Shown: positions 48,491 to 59,237, counted from the stretch's first letter. The stretch: 64,000 nucleotides of DNA from Anthracocystis setariae (GCA_928724745.1 CAKMXJ010000010.1:372001-436000), one strand, 5' to 3'. A program made the numbers and translations. Notes: generated from the sequence alone by a model not told the origin.

Positions 48491-49663
48491 TCAAAGCTCC
48501 TCGTTGATAAACACCTCGTCACTATTGTCTGAATGCACTTCTGAGTTGATACCCGAGTCGCTCCTTTCCGGATCTGGCATAACTGATGTCACTACAACGC
48601 GTGACGACGAGAACATCTCCTCGAGCGTCGGCGGATTACATCCCATCGACACACTGATCTGGTTTCCTTGCAAGCACGTCTTTGCATTCCATAGTAACGT
48701 TGCTACTTTCCAATCCCTACCGCATGGTGTGAGTCCCGTCCTTTGATACTGCTTGTCTCTGAATCGCGGCCACTGCATGGACACCATGCCGATACCCCAT
48801 TCCACCGTTACTCTGTACTTACTCATGATGTGATTGAATGCCGATTGATTCGAATCCACTAGATTGCCATGGAAAGGAGCAATGATTGCTGCTGACACGC
48901 CGTAAGCCTGGTCACCGTACAAGTAGCGTTGCTCGCCATCAGTTCCTTTTGCGTGCGTACTTGCCCAATCCACCAATTGCGACTCTATGACCATGTGAGC
49001 GTCGTGCCGTCGTCCATCGTATGGACCGTTGAGGAAGAGTAGACCGTCCGGAGTAGCAATGAACTGCCATTTCAAGGCATGAACCCGCTTGTGACCATTG
49101 TAGGCATTCTGTTGGTCAATCATTGGCATTGCAATCGGTCGAACGGTACCATCGATAGCTCCCCAGAAGTTCGGCATCGTTGTTCGGCGTTTAATAGCTG
49201 CGGCGTAGTAGTCCAAACGCCGAGGAGTAACAAGTTGATTGCGAGGGCTTGTAACATCAAGCAAGTGACACCATCGTCGATGTATATAGGCACTCATATG
49301 ATGAACAAAACGACTAACTCGACCATGACTCCATCCAAACTGGCCCTCCAATGATCTCAGCCGACTACCGCGCAGCCACGCTAGGAGCATCAGCATTGCA
49401 GTCTCACTATCAAGCACATCACGCGAAGATGTTCTCACACGCTCAGGCAGTTTCAAAGCACGATGTATATCATCGAATTCCATGAAAGTAAACCCGAACG
49501 TTGACTTGAAGTGCGAATCATCCAGTTGTTGCCTGATATGGTGGTAGTGCTGAGGCGTGAGTAACGTTGGAGGCCTTCGTGTCAGGGCCAAGGCTGCCAT
49601 TAAGATCCTGCGCCGGCGTCGGTAGCCTTCGAGAAAGAGATCATCGAGATTGTCCGATTCCAT
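48491..49663 (-). CDS. PIF/Harbinger-type DDE transposase
   Basis: A 390-residue protein from ATG 49663. It is the HARBI1-like (DDE_Tnp_4) transposase. An N-terminal helix-turn-helix-like region (FGFTFMEFDDIHRALKLPER; GQFGWSHGRVSRFVHHM) precedes the catalytic core with GAIDGTVRPI (first Asp), YLYGDQAYG (second Asp) and VEWGIGMV (Glu). It cuts and pastes the element with 3-bp targets in characterised family members. It converges with the SANT gene, the usual two-gene arrangement. The frame is intact with all three catalytic residues, so the element may be functional or domesticated. Upstream codons to 49762 lack an ATG. Confidence 0.85.
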   Translation of the reverse strand: MESDNLDDLFLEGYRRRRRILMAALALTRRPPTLLTPQHYHHIRQQLDDSHFKSTFGFTFMEFDDIHRALKLPERVRTSSRDVLDSETAMLMLLAWLRGSRLRSLEGQFGWSHGRVSRFVHHMSAYIHRRWCHLLDVTSPRNQLVTPRRLDYYAAAIKRRTTMPNFWGAIDGTVRPIAMPMIDQQNAYNGHKRVHALKWQFIATPDGLLFLNGPYDGRRHDAHMVIESQLVDWASTHAKGTDGEQRYLYGDQAYGVSAAIIAPFHGNLVDSNQSAFNHIMSKYRVTVEWGIGMVSMQWPRFRDKQYQRTGLTPCGRDWKVATLLWNAKTCLQGNQISVSMGCNPPTLEEMFSSSRVVVTSVMPDPERSDSGINSEVHSDNSDEVFINEEL

Positions 49664-51264
49664 CGTTGGCGTTGCAGCGGATAACAAGACAAAGTTCAGA
49701 TTGTGCGGGGTACAGTTGATATGGTGGTAGTAGTACACATACTTCTCAACAAGGCACAACACACTCCAATCGCGGCCATGGTGCGATGATATGATCAGAT
49801 TTCAGAGCGTTCGCATGATACCGGCAAAGCTAACTCTCGGAACCGAACTTATCGCCTCAGTACATCCAGACTAGTCGTCCCCATCACCAGAGTAAGGCTT
49901 GGTCATGCAGGAGACTCGGCGAAGTCATCGAGATGACTTCGCCAACGAGCGGGGTTTGGATTACATGCATAATTCCATTTGCCGAGCTCGAGATGATGGA
50001 GTAGACGCGTGTGCGAAAACTGCCTACTGGCTGCTGCCAACAGAATTCGAGCGAACCCTGACCGAGGTTCGGCAATCTGATCTTGCGTTACGGGCTCCAG
50101 CAACCAAGGCACGAAACGCAACACATCACAACACCAGAAATCGCGCGACTGCCGCATCGTTACAAGTTTCCCAGATCTACAGATGCAATGAACAGCGCGC
50201 GACGTAGATCTCGAGAAATCCTCTTGTCCAAAGTTAGTAGGTAGTACTGTACAGCAGTGTCTCGAGCATGCCATGGCAGAAGCAGTCGATTCGGAAAATC
50301 GAATCTGGACTGTACCTGGACAAGGCACAACCGCCGAGCAAGGTTTGCTCGGTCCGTGAGTGTGCCGCAAAAGGAAGAGTGGGCCCGATCAACAGCGCAC
50401 AAGGTTTGCATGCCATTTCACAAACATGGGCTATACTTGTCCCTCTCCTACAATATTATGAGCTGAAAGAACGGCTAGTTCAGATGTTGGCTGCCATCAA
50501 AGCCAATCGGGTCTATGCCACTTGCTTCAGATGAGAAAGTTTCACTGAAAGATGTTGTCGAGAGCAAGCTCAGGCCCCCATTGAGAGATACTCAGTTGCG
50601 TACATGCACCGACGCGGGAGACTGCACTTTTCGGCAGTCACTACATCGCTTCTCGTCCTCGTCTCCTTCTATCTTCAGGAGCATAACCTTCCTCGTATCT
50701 TTCTTCGCTGATTTGAGGCAATTGCTGCTCTGTTATCGCCTTGTGCTTGCGCTCAGTCAGTTGCACATTGCGACGCGAAAAGCTGAGATGAAGGCAAGCT
50801 GCATCAAATAAGAAAATTTGAACTGCTTATCGATGTGCATCATCAGCTTCCAAGAAATTTTTCGGATATCAGTGCTGTTTTCTTCCAGTGCAACACTTGG
50901 TTTCGCCACGGCGCGCTATCGCGGTTGACCAGCAGCGAGGATCACCGAGCACTCCAAGAAGAGTTGACAGACCTCGTGGCCTGCCTGCCTGCCAAAGCAC
51001 ACGTACAGTACGGCGATTTCCCAATCATGGCCGATGCCCTTCTTCTCAAGTAACACAGACAAAGTTGCCGGTCAAGACTTGACAGATTCCCGCAGAATAA
51101 ATGGAAAACTCTGCTTTTCCGACAGATAGACCCTGGACAAAACTGTTGCACTACCGTACAGTCCACTGGAGAATCTGGGAATGATACGGACTACAGTAGA
51201 CACATCACCTTGAAACATGAAATGCTCCAGCCAAGCAAGGCATGGGGAGGTTGCACTGACAAGG
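49664..51264. other. long interval without a supported gene
   Basis: This holds several overlapping short frames. The best-looking one (50268-50534, plus strand) has no recognised domain. A perfect hairpin (12-bp arms GGCGAAGTCATC, 2-bp loop) lies at 49918-49943. The right end of the Harbinger element should lie near the start. Confidence 0.4.
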
Positions 51265-52794
51265 CTATCTGCTCAGTCGATCCGCTAGTATGAAGGTAGT
51301 TCCACAGCCAGCCCAAATGTCGTGCGGCGTATACTGGGCTAATATCGCGGCACCGGACCGCTTCCCGTCGAGCAGCCGAACCGGTCGGTCTCGGTCCGCC
51401 TCATCGTCTGGACCCTGCGCTAGATTACCGTGTTCGTTCCATCCCCATCCCCAAACCTCCGCTTTTGGCGTTTGGAGCATCTGCTCATCATCCGCTTCTG
51501 CTGCAGCAGTGATCTTCTCCCGCCGAACCAACAGGAGTGAATGCTCGCTGCCAGAAACCATCTTCAAAATCGTGACTTTTTCCGTCGCCGATGAAGCGCT
51601 ATTGGCGCTTTGGTCATTGCCTGAGCCGGACGTCTGGCCAAGAAGGGTTGATTCCACATCGACACGTGACGGCATCGAGCTCTCCGACGTTGAGCTGCGT
51701 GTGCCATTGCCCAGCTGCCCTTTCCCATTGGCTCCGCAACTGAAGATGCAAGGGTGTTCTCCGGACCAGCCTTGTTGCCCCATGACCAAATGCACGCTAT
51801 TCCAATTGCTGGTCATGTCGGCTATATCATAGCGGTCTGCTTCGAGGAGCGGCAATGCAAACGCATCGAATCTCTGCCTTCCGAGATAGTGTAGTTCAGG
51901 GTCCTCAGCAGTGCTGCGCGGATGCATCTTGACCAATGAGAAATTTCTTCCTGCTCGGACCGTACAGTTCGGCGGTCGAAGATCCACAGTCTTCCGATCG
52001 AAGATGAGTTGAGGCGTATGCACGACAACTGGAGCTGGCCCTGGTCGCGATGACGAGCCAAGTGATCTCGTGGAAGACGTAGGTACTTGCCCAACTTGAC
52101 CATGACGAGCTGAACCCCAACCTACGACGACTGTCCGTCCTTCATCGCGGGACCCCACGTTCAGTACAGCAACAGCATGTCGGAGACCTGCTGCGAAATC
52201 GACAAACTGGAACGGAACATCCGTCTTCAGTCCAGCCTCGGCCAAGACTCCAGCAAAGGAGATGACGTGCACGCAAGATTCACGTGCATCGGGAAGGTGA
52301 TCGGGACATCCGAGCTCGCCGAAAGTGTTTTCACGATGGAAGCCGAACGAGATTAATACCTCTTGACGGTGGTTGTCCCGGGGCCTCAGAACAATGTAGC
52401 TGCAATTCCAGCCACAGATGACCTGTACGGGCTCGAATGAGCATTCAGACAAGCCGACAGACCTGATGCAAGCCTCCAGATCCAAATGGGTGAAGACGTC
52501 GATTGGTTTGCTGCCTTTCGAGGCATACGCGGGCCCTAGCTGGCCTTGAGCGCCTGTGCCGGTCGCCCAGATTTCGTTCCTTTCCGTCAGGAGAGACCGG
52601 ACCAATGCCAGCGTATGGTTGGCACCGGATGAGACGTCTCTTACAGTGAAGCCTGTCGGCGGAAAGGATGTGGTCTCCTGGCGGCCGGGATCGATGCGAC
52701 AGAGCGCTTCTTGGAGTGTTGACACGTCGTGGTCGTGTGCGACGCCAAGCTGAAAGCCGGAGTTGCTACCGGCAACAAGCAGACGCAGCGCCAT
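51265..52794 (-). CDS. RCC1-repeat (beta-propeller) protein
   Basis: A 509-residue protein with recurring RCC1-type blades. Examples are LLVAGSNSGFQLG, EIWATGTGAQGQLG, VVVGWGSARHGQVG, CIFSCGANGKGQLGNG and EVWGWGWNEHGNLA, each followed by a hydrophobic strand such as HTLALVRS or HSLLLVRR. Together these form most of a seven-bladed propeller. No F-box, kinase or other domain is fused. Family members act as nucleotide-exchange factors or interaction platforms (for example Ats1 in yeast); the specific role is not determinable. The ATG at 52794 starts directly with a blade strand. Low-complexity Ser/Asn insertions interrupt the fifth or sixth blade. Confidence 0.85.
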   Translation of the reverse strand: MALRLLVAGSNSGFQLGVAHDHDVSTLQEALCRIDPGRQETTSFPPTGFTVRDVSSGANHTLALVRSLLTERNEIWATGTGAQGQLGPAYASKGSKPIDVFTHLDLEACIRSVGLSECSFEPVQVICGWNCSYIVLRPRDNHRQEVLISFGFHRENTFGELGCPDHLPDARESCVHVISFAGVLAEAGLKTDVPFQFVDFAAGLRHAVAVLNVGSRDEGRTVVVGWGSARHGQVGQVPTSSTRSLGSSSRPGPAPVVVHTPQLIFDRKTVDLRPPNCTVRAGRNFSLVKMHPRSTAEDPELHYLGRQRFDAFALPLLEADRYDIADMTSNWNSVHLVMGQQGWSGEHPCIFSCGANGKGQLGNGTRSSTSESSMPSRVDVESTLLGQTSGSGNDQSANSASSATEKVTILKMVSGSEHSLLLVRREKITAAAEADDEQMLQTPKAEVWGWGWNEHGNLAQGPDDEADRDRPVRLLDGKRSGAAILAQYTPHDIWAGCGTTFILADRLSR

Positions 52795-53163
52795 CGTAGC
52801 GCCTTGAGCCGCCTGCAGCCCTTCGATACGCTCTCCCCTACTGCTTTGTGGATTTTAGCTAGCGTGACTGGCGCAGCGATGGTAGTCGTCAACGAACCCG
52901 ACGGCCGCCTTAAAATTTTGGAATAGCGGTCGAGCGCAGATCATTTCGCTTCCCTCGGTGTGGGGCAATGCCGATATTCATTTCTTGGCCGCTTCTCTTC
53001 AGGACCGAAGCATTCTCATTCTGTACAGTAGCCACAATCGACATATCTCAAATTATCTGGACAGGTTTCGATCAGGACATGCAAACTGACTTTGGAAAGT
53101 GAATTACAGCAGAGCAAATGCAGTGGATCTAAAAGTACAGATGAGATAAAAGGACAACGCTTG
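52795..53163. other. intergenic
   Basis: 5' flank of the RCC1 gene and 3' flank of the F-box-like gene; nothing recognised. Confidence 0.5.
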
Positions 53164-54660
53164 TCATAAAGCAAGATCGTGGTTTCCAGACTCGAGATTG
53201 CGAGTCACGAGCCGCAACCATTCCAACGTGCCCCTTCTTGGTGTGAGAGGATACATCGTCGATGGTCTTGGCAAGTGCGCTCCCAATATCGACTCGACAT
53301 CCCATTCGTCATGTGCATCTGCCGTCTGCGTCTGGTCAGGCACCATTTCCGCAGGTGGGTTGATGAGGACGTCCCAGGCAGGTTTAGTGTTCTTGTTATA
53401 ACAAGGGAACGGCAGCGAGCGATAGCCGCCTTTGAGCTTGATCGGTACCATCGATGTGGAGTTTGGTAGGAGCAGGAAAGGCTCTTGCCAGCCGTGGCCA
53501 GTAGTGTAACGTCGAAGAATGTCGTCTTCTTCGGCTGTGTAAGGGTACTCATTGCCAAAGGCGACGGTGTCAGAGCTTACCGATTGCTCGGTAGGGAGCC
53601 AATCATAATCGCCGCCGATATCGAAGCCGGGCGCATCTCCAATCTCATTTGAGCAAACGTGATAGACTGCTACTGCGAAGGGAAGTGGCGCTAAAGCAAT
53701 GAGCTGTCGGATGCTGTCTTCCCACCACGACCGAGGGTACAAACATGGCAGTCCCGTCTTGCTTGCCTTGGACACAAAGTGCAGGGGAGCACCGGTATGA
53801 AAGTCTCGATCGGCAACATACATTTCAACGAGCTCCAGCTTGGAGAAGAGCTTCGAGACCATCTGAATGACTCCGATCGCTATCCTCGTCCCGATTCGAT
53901 CGTTCTGGTAATTCTTGCTGCATCTTGCAGTCAGGATCCTTTGCCTGGGAAGCTGACTGGACACCATGCGGCGGAAGAAGCCTTTGGGCAGCTTGTGTAC
54001 ACTGGGCAATCTCCCTAGCAATCTAAGATCGTACAGCATACGGCTGGCAGATCTAGCATCGGTCGCGATCATGTCTGAGCGCTCGATTCCTCTGGCATCG
54101 GATTCGCTGCGGAAGTGAAAGGGCTTGAAGACCGATTCAACAAGCTCCTCGAATGCACGCAAGTCCGAGTCGTGCCATCTGAGCTTGGCCAGTGCCCCAG
54201 ATGGCACAGCAAGTAGATACGTATCCTCGGGATCCCTGAAGCGTTGCAGATTGCGAAAGTAGATCAGGTTGCGACAGTGAGTGAGTACCTTTAGGTATTG
54301 GTCTTGGTTGGCGATGCCCGATTGCTCTCGACTGATGGCAAAGTCGAGCGCTCTGACGGTGTTGGCGAGCTTCGTGTTGCGAGAGATCGTGTCGCAAAAG
54401 CGCTCGATACGCCAGGCGCCGAGCTCGTCTCCATCATATGGTGACAATGCAATGCAACTATAGAGCGGAATGATAGTGGTACGGTACCAAGCTTTGTCGA
54501 CTAGGCTCCAGCGACAGAGGGTTGCGGAGGGGACGAGCCAAGCCGAACATTCGACCATGAGGAGCACAAGCTCGCGAGGAAGGTGTTGCCATATCGAGGG
54601 TCGCAATTGCTCGCTCAGAGTCAGCCGGTCAGCAGAATAACGCCAGTGCCAGCTGCTCAT
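53164..54660 (-). CDS. F-box-like protein of unknown function
   Basis: A 498-residue protein from ATG 54660. Residues about 18-60 (SIWQHLPRELVLLMVECSAW, then LCRWSLVDKAWYRTTIIPLYSC) match the F-box pattern of LPxEL...I......L...R..CK.W, as in many fungal SCF substrate receptors. The rest has scattered Leu-rich segments but no clear repeat. It might link an unknown target to Skp1-cullin ubiquitin ligase. Codons upstream to 54798 lack a preferred ATG. The substrate domain is not recognised, and confidence in the function is moderate at best. Confidence 0.6.
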   Translation of the reverse strand: MSSWHWRYSADRLTLSEQLRPSIWQHLPRELVLLMVECSAWLVPSATLCRWSLVDKAWYRTTIIPLYSCIALSPYDGDELGAWRIERFCDTISRNTKLANTVRALDFAISREQSGIANQDQYLKVLTHCRNLIYFRNLQRFRDPEDTYLLAVPSGALAKLRWHDSDLRAFEELVESVFKPFHFRSESDARGIERSDMIATDARSASRMLYDLRLLGRLPSVHKLPKGFFRRMVSSQLPRQRILTARCSKNYQNDRIGTRIAIGVIQMVSKLFSKLELVEMYVADRDFHTGAPLHFVSKASKTGLPCLYPRSWWEDSIRQLIALAPLPFAVAVYHVCSNEIGDAPGFDIGGDYDWLPTEQSVSSDTVAFGNEYPYTAEEDDILRRYTTGHGWQEPFLLLPNSTSMVPIKLKGGYRSLPFPCYNKNTKPAWDVLINPPAEMVPDQTQTADAHDEWDVESILGAHLPRPSTMYPLTPRRGTLEWLRLVTRNLESGNHDLAL

Positions 54661-55615
54661 CCTCGCAAACTCGATGTTATGAAGGACAAAGCATTGACGG
54701 TCACCCTGGTGAAGGTCAAAAGCTTCGCAGACATGACGGTGAAGAGACAAAAGTAGGTTGGAATTACAAGGCGGTCGCGGCCAGCCTGGTTGCTTCAAGC
54801 AGTAGGATGCTGTCTAGGGCGAGGCTAGCCGTCCAGTAGTTTGTGCAGACTTGTGACGCTAGTTCGCAATGCACCATGCGACCCGATCCGAGAATCACCT
54901 TGCATGTGGGCCGATGAAGGTTTAGTTCGCCGAAGTGCGCGGACGACCACGGACTCGAGGCGCTCAGACGCAATTCCGAAAGATGAGGGTGAACTCATGT
55001 GAGGGACGGTGGGAATTGAGGCTTCTTAGCGAGGCTAGACGAACTCATTACGCTCAAGCGAAGAGGTGGATCCTATCGAGAGGATCCAAATTGTGGAAGA
55101 AGTGTGCTACACTGTGCTGTACAGTACTGTAATCCCTGCGTGGAGCCGAAAACAAGAAACGAGGCGAGTCCAGATGGGTCGCATGCATTCATTGACTGCC
55201 CTTCCTCAAGCGAGATCGTCTATGATGCTGAAAGAGAAACGGAGAAAATCGCTCAGCCCAGCACTACTTTGTCGGTTCGAGATGCTTTTCACGGGAGTCG
55301 CGACCAGAAGAATTGGTTCGGAGATAGTACGGCGTGAGGACTTTATGCTAGGGACGCACGACTAGCCTTGGGCTGTTGCAGGTACACGTTGGGTGCCCAT
55401 GTGGACGGGTACAGTTGGAACAAATGGCAGAACAGAGCGTGGGAGCGTGCCAACCGCCGTTGTGCTTGGGCATCGGCCATCTCGACCAAATCAAATAGGG
55501 GCCATCCTCTGCATCGTTGAATCCGACGGAAATTTGATCTGAGCGACATCCAGCTCGCACGCTCCACACATGATGATAATCAGCACCATCTTCCACGGGG
55601 ATCCTGGCCTCTCTG
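54661..55615. other. interval without a supported gene
   Basis: Short frames on both strands only, for example 55343-55596 on the minus strand, none with a recognisable domain. It contains a GCTGTACAGTACTGTA run near 55118. Confidence 0.4.
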
Positions 55616-56239
55616 ATGATGACGGTGCCAGACGCAGGAGTGCCACCACCTCAGGCACATGTCGTCAAGCTGAGCGACCGTGACCTTCTCGACTACCGCG
55701 CTGCTCAACGGACCTTTGACGGAGCTTATTCCAGAACTGCGCTCGGGCAACTTTGTTACGCTATTGTGATCCTGCGACTCTTTCAGCCCAAATTCTTCTA
55801 CGTCGGTGAGTATGGAACGCTACGAGGGCCCCATACCTGCGTCATCGCTGGCTGACAGCTAGGCACCGACTTGCTTCGAACTCGATTGATGGCAGGGTTG
55901 GTTTATGCGATTCTGGGCATGGGCTTCGTCCCTGTCGCCATCTTCCGCTACCGGACGGCAGTGAGCAACTCGGGCAGATTTCTAAAGATGCAAGTCATGA
56001 GACCTCGACCAGGTGACATTCTAGAATCAGATGCGGTCCCGGAAGATTCAGCAAGCACAGCCGGTCAGAACGCATCCCAGCCCAACGTTGCAAATCCATC
56101 GCCGGACGATCTCGCGCCGGGCCCGGTTCAGACAGTGCTTCGCGAAAGCTTCATTACAGCTGAATCTGTAGTTGCTGGTGCTACAGCCTTTGTTGGGCTC
56201 GTAGAGATCGCGTTGTTGGTGCTTATTCTTCGAGTCTAG
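55616..56239 (+). CDS. DUF202-type small membrane protein, one intron
   Basis: Exon 1 is 55616-55805 and exon 2 is 55863-56239. The 57-bp intron starts GTGAGTATGG and ends GACAGCTAG, and joining keeps the frame, for 188 residues. The segment RAAQRTFDGAYSRTALGQLC is the characteristic DUF202 entry motif (E/QRTxLAWxRTxLxL pattern). It is followed by hydrophobic helices around 38-50, 67-83 and at the C terminus (about 160-187), with the RYRTAV motif after helix two. DUF202 proteins occur in vacuolar or plasma membranes (for example beside Vtc proteins and YidH) with unclear roles. A second ATG directly follows the first. Confidence 0.78.
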
Positions 56240-56436
56240 ACAGACATCAGCCTATCATCTGCTCTTTGAGGATTGGCTTTCGCATCAGATACCCCCGACC
56301 AATACTCATAAGAAATACTTTCAAAGCATCGCATTGTGTATGTGTGACAATCCTTTAAGCGGCAGTGTTGCGATCAATGCAGAGATCGCCTTTTCGATTG
56401 GCGCCGGTGTGTGTTGTAGCATTTGCTCCCTCACGT

Positions 56437-57381
56437 CTAAGCTCGAAGTATTGACATGGTGAAGTCCCACAGAGCATCTAGGTTTTCTTCTGGTTCAAGC
56501 TGGTCCCACAGATGGTCCCTGCCGGGCACCTCATCATACTTGACCTGCGCGCCAACCTCGTTCAAAGCCTTCTCCAATCTCCTGGCATGATCGACATCCA
56601 CCGCTGAGTCCTTCTCGCCGTGAACAACGTAGACCGGTGGGAAGGCCTTCCTCTGCTCGTCCGAAGAGTTGATCAAGAAAGTGACAACATCCGTCTTCTG
56701 CATCCATCCTTGCTTCCTCTGTTCCTCAGAAAAGAGAAGAGAGGGGAAGAGAGCTTCCTGTTGCGCGTGCATGTAGAACTTCTTCCTGTGCTCTACGGCG
56801 GCAGAATTGGCGGTGACGGGGGCGTTGGGGTTCCTGAACTCGGCGAACGTCTCTGAGTCATCCTTGAGCATGCCTCCGAACGGCACCTGCTTCTCCAGGA
56901 AGAATGAATGGTCCATTGTGGTGATCGGATAGATCGCAGCGATGCCCTTAATTTTCCTCAAATGTTCCTTCTTGGTGCCCTGGCACATGCCCAATCCGAC
57001 CATCAGGCACTGCCATCCACCAGCACTTGAGCCACTGACCACTATACTTTCCGTGTCGAGATTGGCGGTTTCACCTTTCTTCTCCAGCTCTGCGGGAAGC
57101 GAGTCGACCACGTAGGAAAGGCAGGCTTCCATGTCTTGCATGATATCTGGCACTCGGACTTGAGGGGCGAGACGGTAGTCAGTTGACACCACAGCAATGT
57201 TGTACTTGTCCACAGCCCGCTTAAGATGCGGAGCCATAGCTTGACGTGCGCCTTGGATGAGACCTCCACCATGCCACCAGATGAACACGGGGAGAGGTGA
57301 CGAAGAGGCGGCATCTGGAAGACAGAGGTCGAGGAGGACGGGCACCTCTCGCTTGGCAAATTCGAATGTGAGGGTTCGCAT
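56437..57381 (-). CDS. alpha/beta hydrolase, HSL/esterase type
   Basis: A 314-residue alpha/beta hydrolase (Abhydrolase_3). The oxyanion-hole motif WWHGGG is at about residue 34-39, the nucleophile elbow VSGSSAGG at about 113-120, and the acid/His pair is probably in VVHGEKDSAVD (Asp) and GRDHLWDQ (His). No signal peptide is present, so a cytosolic esterase or lipase acting on short acyl esters is likely. The substrate is unknown. A TTTATATAG element on the minus strand lies about 105 bp upstream of the ATG. The gene is divergent from the kinase gene. Confidence 0.85.
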   Translation of the reverse strand: MRTLTFEFAKREVPVLLDLCLPDAASSSPLPVFIWWHGGGLIQGARQAMAPHLKRAVDKYNIAVVSTDYRLAPQVRVPDIMQDMEACLSYVVDSLPAELEKKGETANLDTESIVVSGSSAGGWQCLMVGLGMCQGTKKEHLRKIKGIAAIYPITTMDHSFFLEKQVPFGGMLKDDSETFAEFRNPNAPVTANSAAVEHRKKFYMHAQQEALFPSLLFSEEQRKQGWMQKTDVVTFLINSSDEQRKAFPPVYVVHGEKDSAVDVDHARRLEKALNEVGAQVKYDEVPGRDHLWDQLEPEENLDALWDFTMSILRA

Positions 57382-57890
57382 CGTGACTTGTTCTGTGCTT
57401 GAAGGATCGGAAGAAGCTGTCTGACCTTGGTCTGAAGAGAAGATGACCAGACAAGCGTGGGTGCGTTCGAGCTGAAAACACGGCTATATAAACATATCGA
57501 AAGAAGGCGAGGCTGAAGGGTCTAAACTGCAATCCGGAAATTGACCGCGGAGCGAGGATGGTCCGGGGGGAGCCTAATATATATTATTATTGCTTATGCT
57601 GATTTTGCGGTTCTTTTTGAGACCGAAATTAAAATTCAAATTAATTTTCTTTTTAGGTGGGACGAAATTGACAGCTTTGGGCGGAAATTTGGTGTCAGTG
57701 TAGTCTCAGTAATCTCGCTCGGACCTTCCAGCTGTACCGCCACGCGGCGTGGGCACGGGACAAGCTTGACCGTCTGTGAGGGTCGGGTCGTGTTGATTTC
57801 ACTGGTTCACTTTTCTTCGCTTCGATTGATCATCTTCTATGCATCCGAACAACACTCCTCGACGTCTCTTCAACAAGGAGAGTGATCATC
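57382..57890. promoter_or_regulatory. divergent promoter region, hydrolase / kinase
   Basis: About 510 bp with AT-rich stretches (around 57575-57660) and a TATATAA element near 57485 serving the hydrolase. No other gene. Confidence 0.4.
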
Positions 57891-59237
57891 ATGCCTTCGA
57901 TCCAGTCGTCATCTGCCGGGTTGCTTAGTGCGCTCTTCGAGCGTGCACAAGACGCCATCTTCGCGCTCTCATCGTGCCTCCCATGCACTCCGGAGACATC
58001 GGTCCTCAAACTCAACGGTCGCAACTTCCAAATCGTGAAGCTCCTCGGCGAGGGCGGCTTCTCCTTTGTGTATCTTGTGAAAGACCAAGAATCGGGTCGA
58101 CTCTTTGCCTTGAAGAAAATCCGATGCAGCTCCTACGGCACCGACTCTTTCCAAGAAGCCATGAAGGAGATCGAAGCTACAAAACGATTCCGATCGCCCA
58201 ACATCATCCAAATTTACGACAGCTGCGTAGTTCAGGACGATGCTGGCTCAGGTACCTTGTTCGGTAATCTTCCCAGCGGCGATCCGGATGGAGCGGGTGG
58301 CAGAGGCAGCGACGGCAGCAAGGTCATCTATCTTTTCTTACCGTTCTATGAGAAGGGGAATTTGCAGGATGCTATCAATGCGCATGTATTGAGGGGGACG
58401 AGATTCGGTGAGAGGGAGATGCTGAACCTGTTCTTGGGGACGTGTAAGGCGGTCAAGGAGATGCATCTATACCGATTGCCCAACGTTGCTGCTCGTCGTG
58501 GAGCAACGAATCCTTCGATCCCAAGAATGGAAATCACCCCACCGCAGGATCCGTTCTCGGACTCCCATGCCGCGACCAGCGACTCTGCACCGTTGATCGA
58601 CGGTGAACATCTGCATGATGATGACGAGGGTGATAGCTCGAGCTATCCACCCAAGCCCAACAAAGGCAAGGGCCGCGATTTCAGTGACCAAGTCCAACAA
58701 CCCGCGCTGGACGGCGGGTTGGAGCAAGGCAGCGCCGGAGAACTCATGCCGTATGCGCACCGGGATATCAAGCCTGGCAATGTCATGCTTTCCGATGACG
58801 GACACACTCCGATTCTTATGGATTTCGGAAGCACCATCAAAGCGAGAGTTCGCATCTCTTCGCGTCGTGACGCGGTTGCGCATCAAGACCTCGCTGCTGA
58901 ACGCTCGTCGATGCCCTACCGCGCTCCGGAACTTTTCGACGTGCCTACGGATACGACATTGACCGAGGCGGTCGATATTTGGTCGTTAGGCTGTCTGCTC
59001 TACGCGCTGGCGTACCTGCATAGTCCATTCGAGACCACGCAAACCATCGAGCAAGGTGGTAGCATTGCACTGGCGGTACTCAACGGAAAATACTCTACAC
59101 CACCAGCGGGAGAAGACCCGTACAGTGAAAAGACACGAGAGATCATCAGACGGTGTATTCAGGTCAAGCCACAAGATCGACCCAACATCGACGAGGTGAT
59201 CGAGCTGACCCAGGTTGCGCTACGCGGGCTTGACTAG
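57891..59237 (+). CDS. Ser/Thr kinase of the STK16/Env7 (NAK) type
   Basis: A 448-residue kinase from ATG 57891. The N terminus has a CLPC cysteine pair (about 24-27) that could be palmitoylated, as in STK16/Env7. The kinase domain begins FQIVKLLGEGGFSFVYLV (glycine loop), then ALKKIRC (ATP-binding Lys), HRDIKPGNVML (catalytic loop), MDFGS (DFG) and YRAPELFDVP...VDIWSLGCLLYALAY. A low-complexity insertion of about 80 residues (Pro/Asp/Ser-rich) separates helix E from the catalytic loop. In yeast Env7 sits on the vacuole and restrains its fusion; STK16 is Golgi-associated. A GTG three codons upstream is not the start. Confidence 0.85.
   Translation: MPSIQSSSAGLLSALFERAQDAIFALSSCLPCTPETSVLKLNGRNFQIVKLLGEGGFSFVYLVKDQESGRLFALKKIRCSSYGTDSFQEAMKEIEATKRFRSPNIIQIYDSCVVQDDAGSGTLFGNLPSGDPDGAGGRGSDGSKVIYLFLPFYEKGNLQDAINAHVLRGTRFGEREMLNLFLGTCKAVKEMHLYRLPNVAARRGATNPSIPRMEITPPQDPFSDSHAATSDSAPLIDGEHLHDDDEGDSSSYPPKPNKGKGRDFSDQVQQPALDGGLEQGSAGELMPYAHRDIKPGNVMLSDDGHTPILMDFGSTIKARVRISSRRDAVAHQDLAAERSSMPYRAPELFDVPTDTTLTEAVDIWSLGCLLYALAYLHSPFETTQTIEQGGSIALAVLNGKYSTPPAGEDPYSEKTREIIRRCIQVKPQDRPNIDEVIELTQVALRGLD

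Noticed and set aside
45900..50000. Terminal inverted repeats of the Harbinger element
   Set aside because: Shared words such as TATGGTGGTAGT on both sides are in direct, not inverted, orientation; no convincing TIR pair was found by eye.
50268..50534. 88-codon plus-strand frame with several cysteines
   Set aside because: No known domain, competing frames of similar length on both strands, no leader or promoter cues.
55343..55596. 82-codon minus-strand frame rich in Cys and Trp
   Set aside because: Begins with GTG, overlaps another open frame of similar length, and matches no family I recognise.
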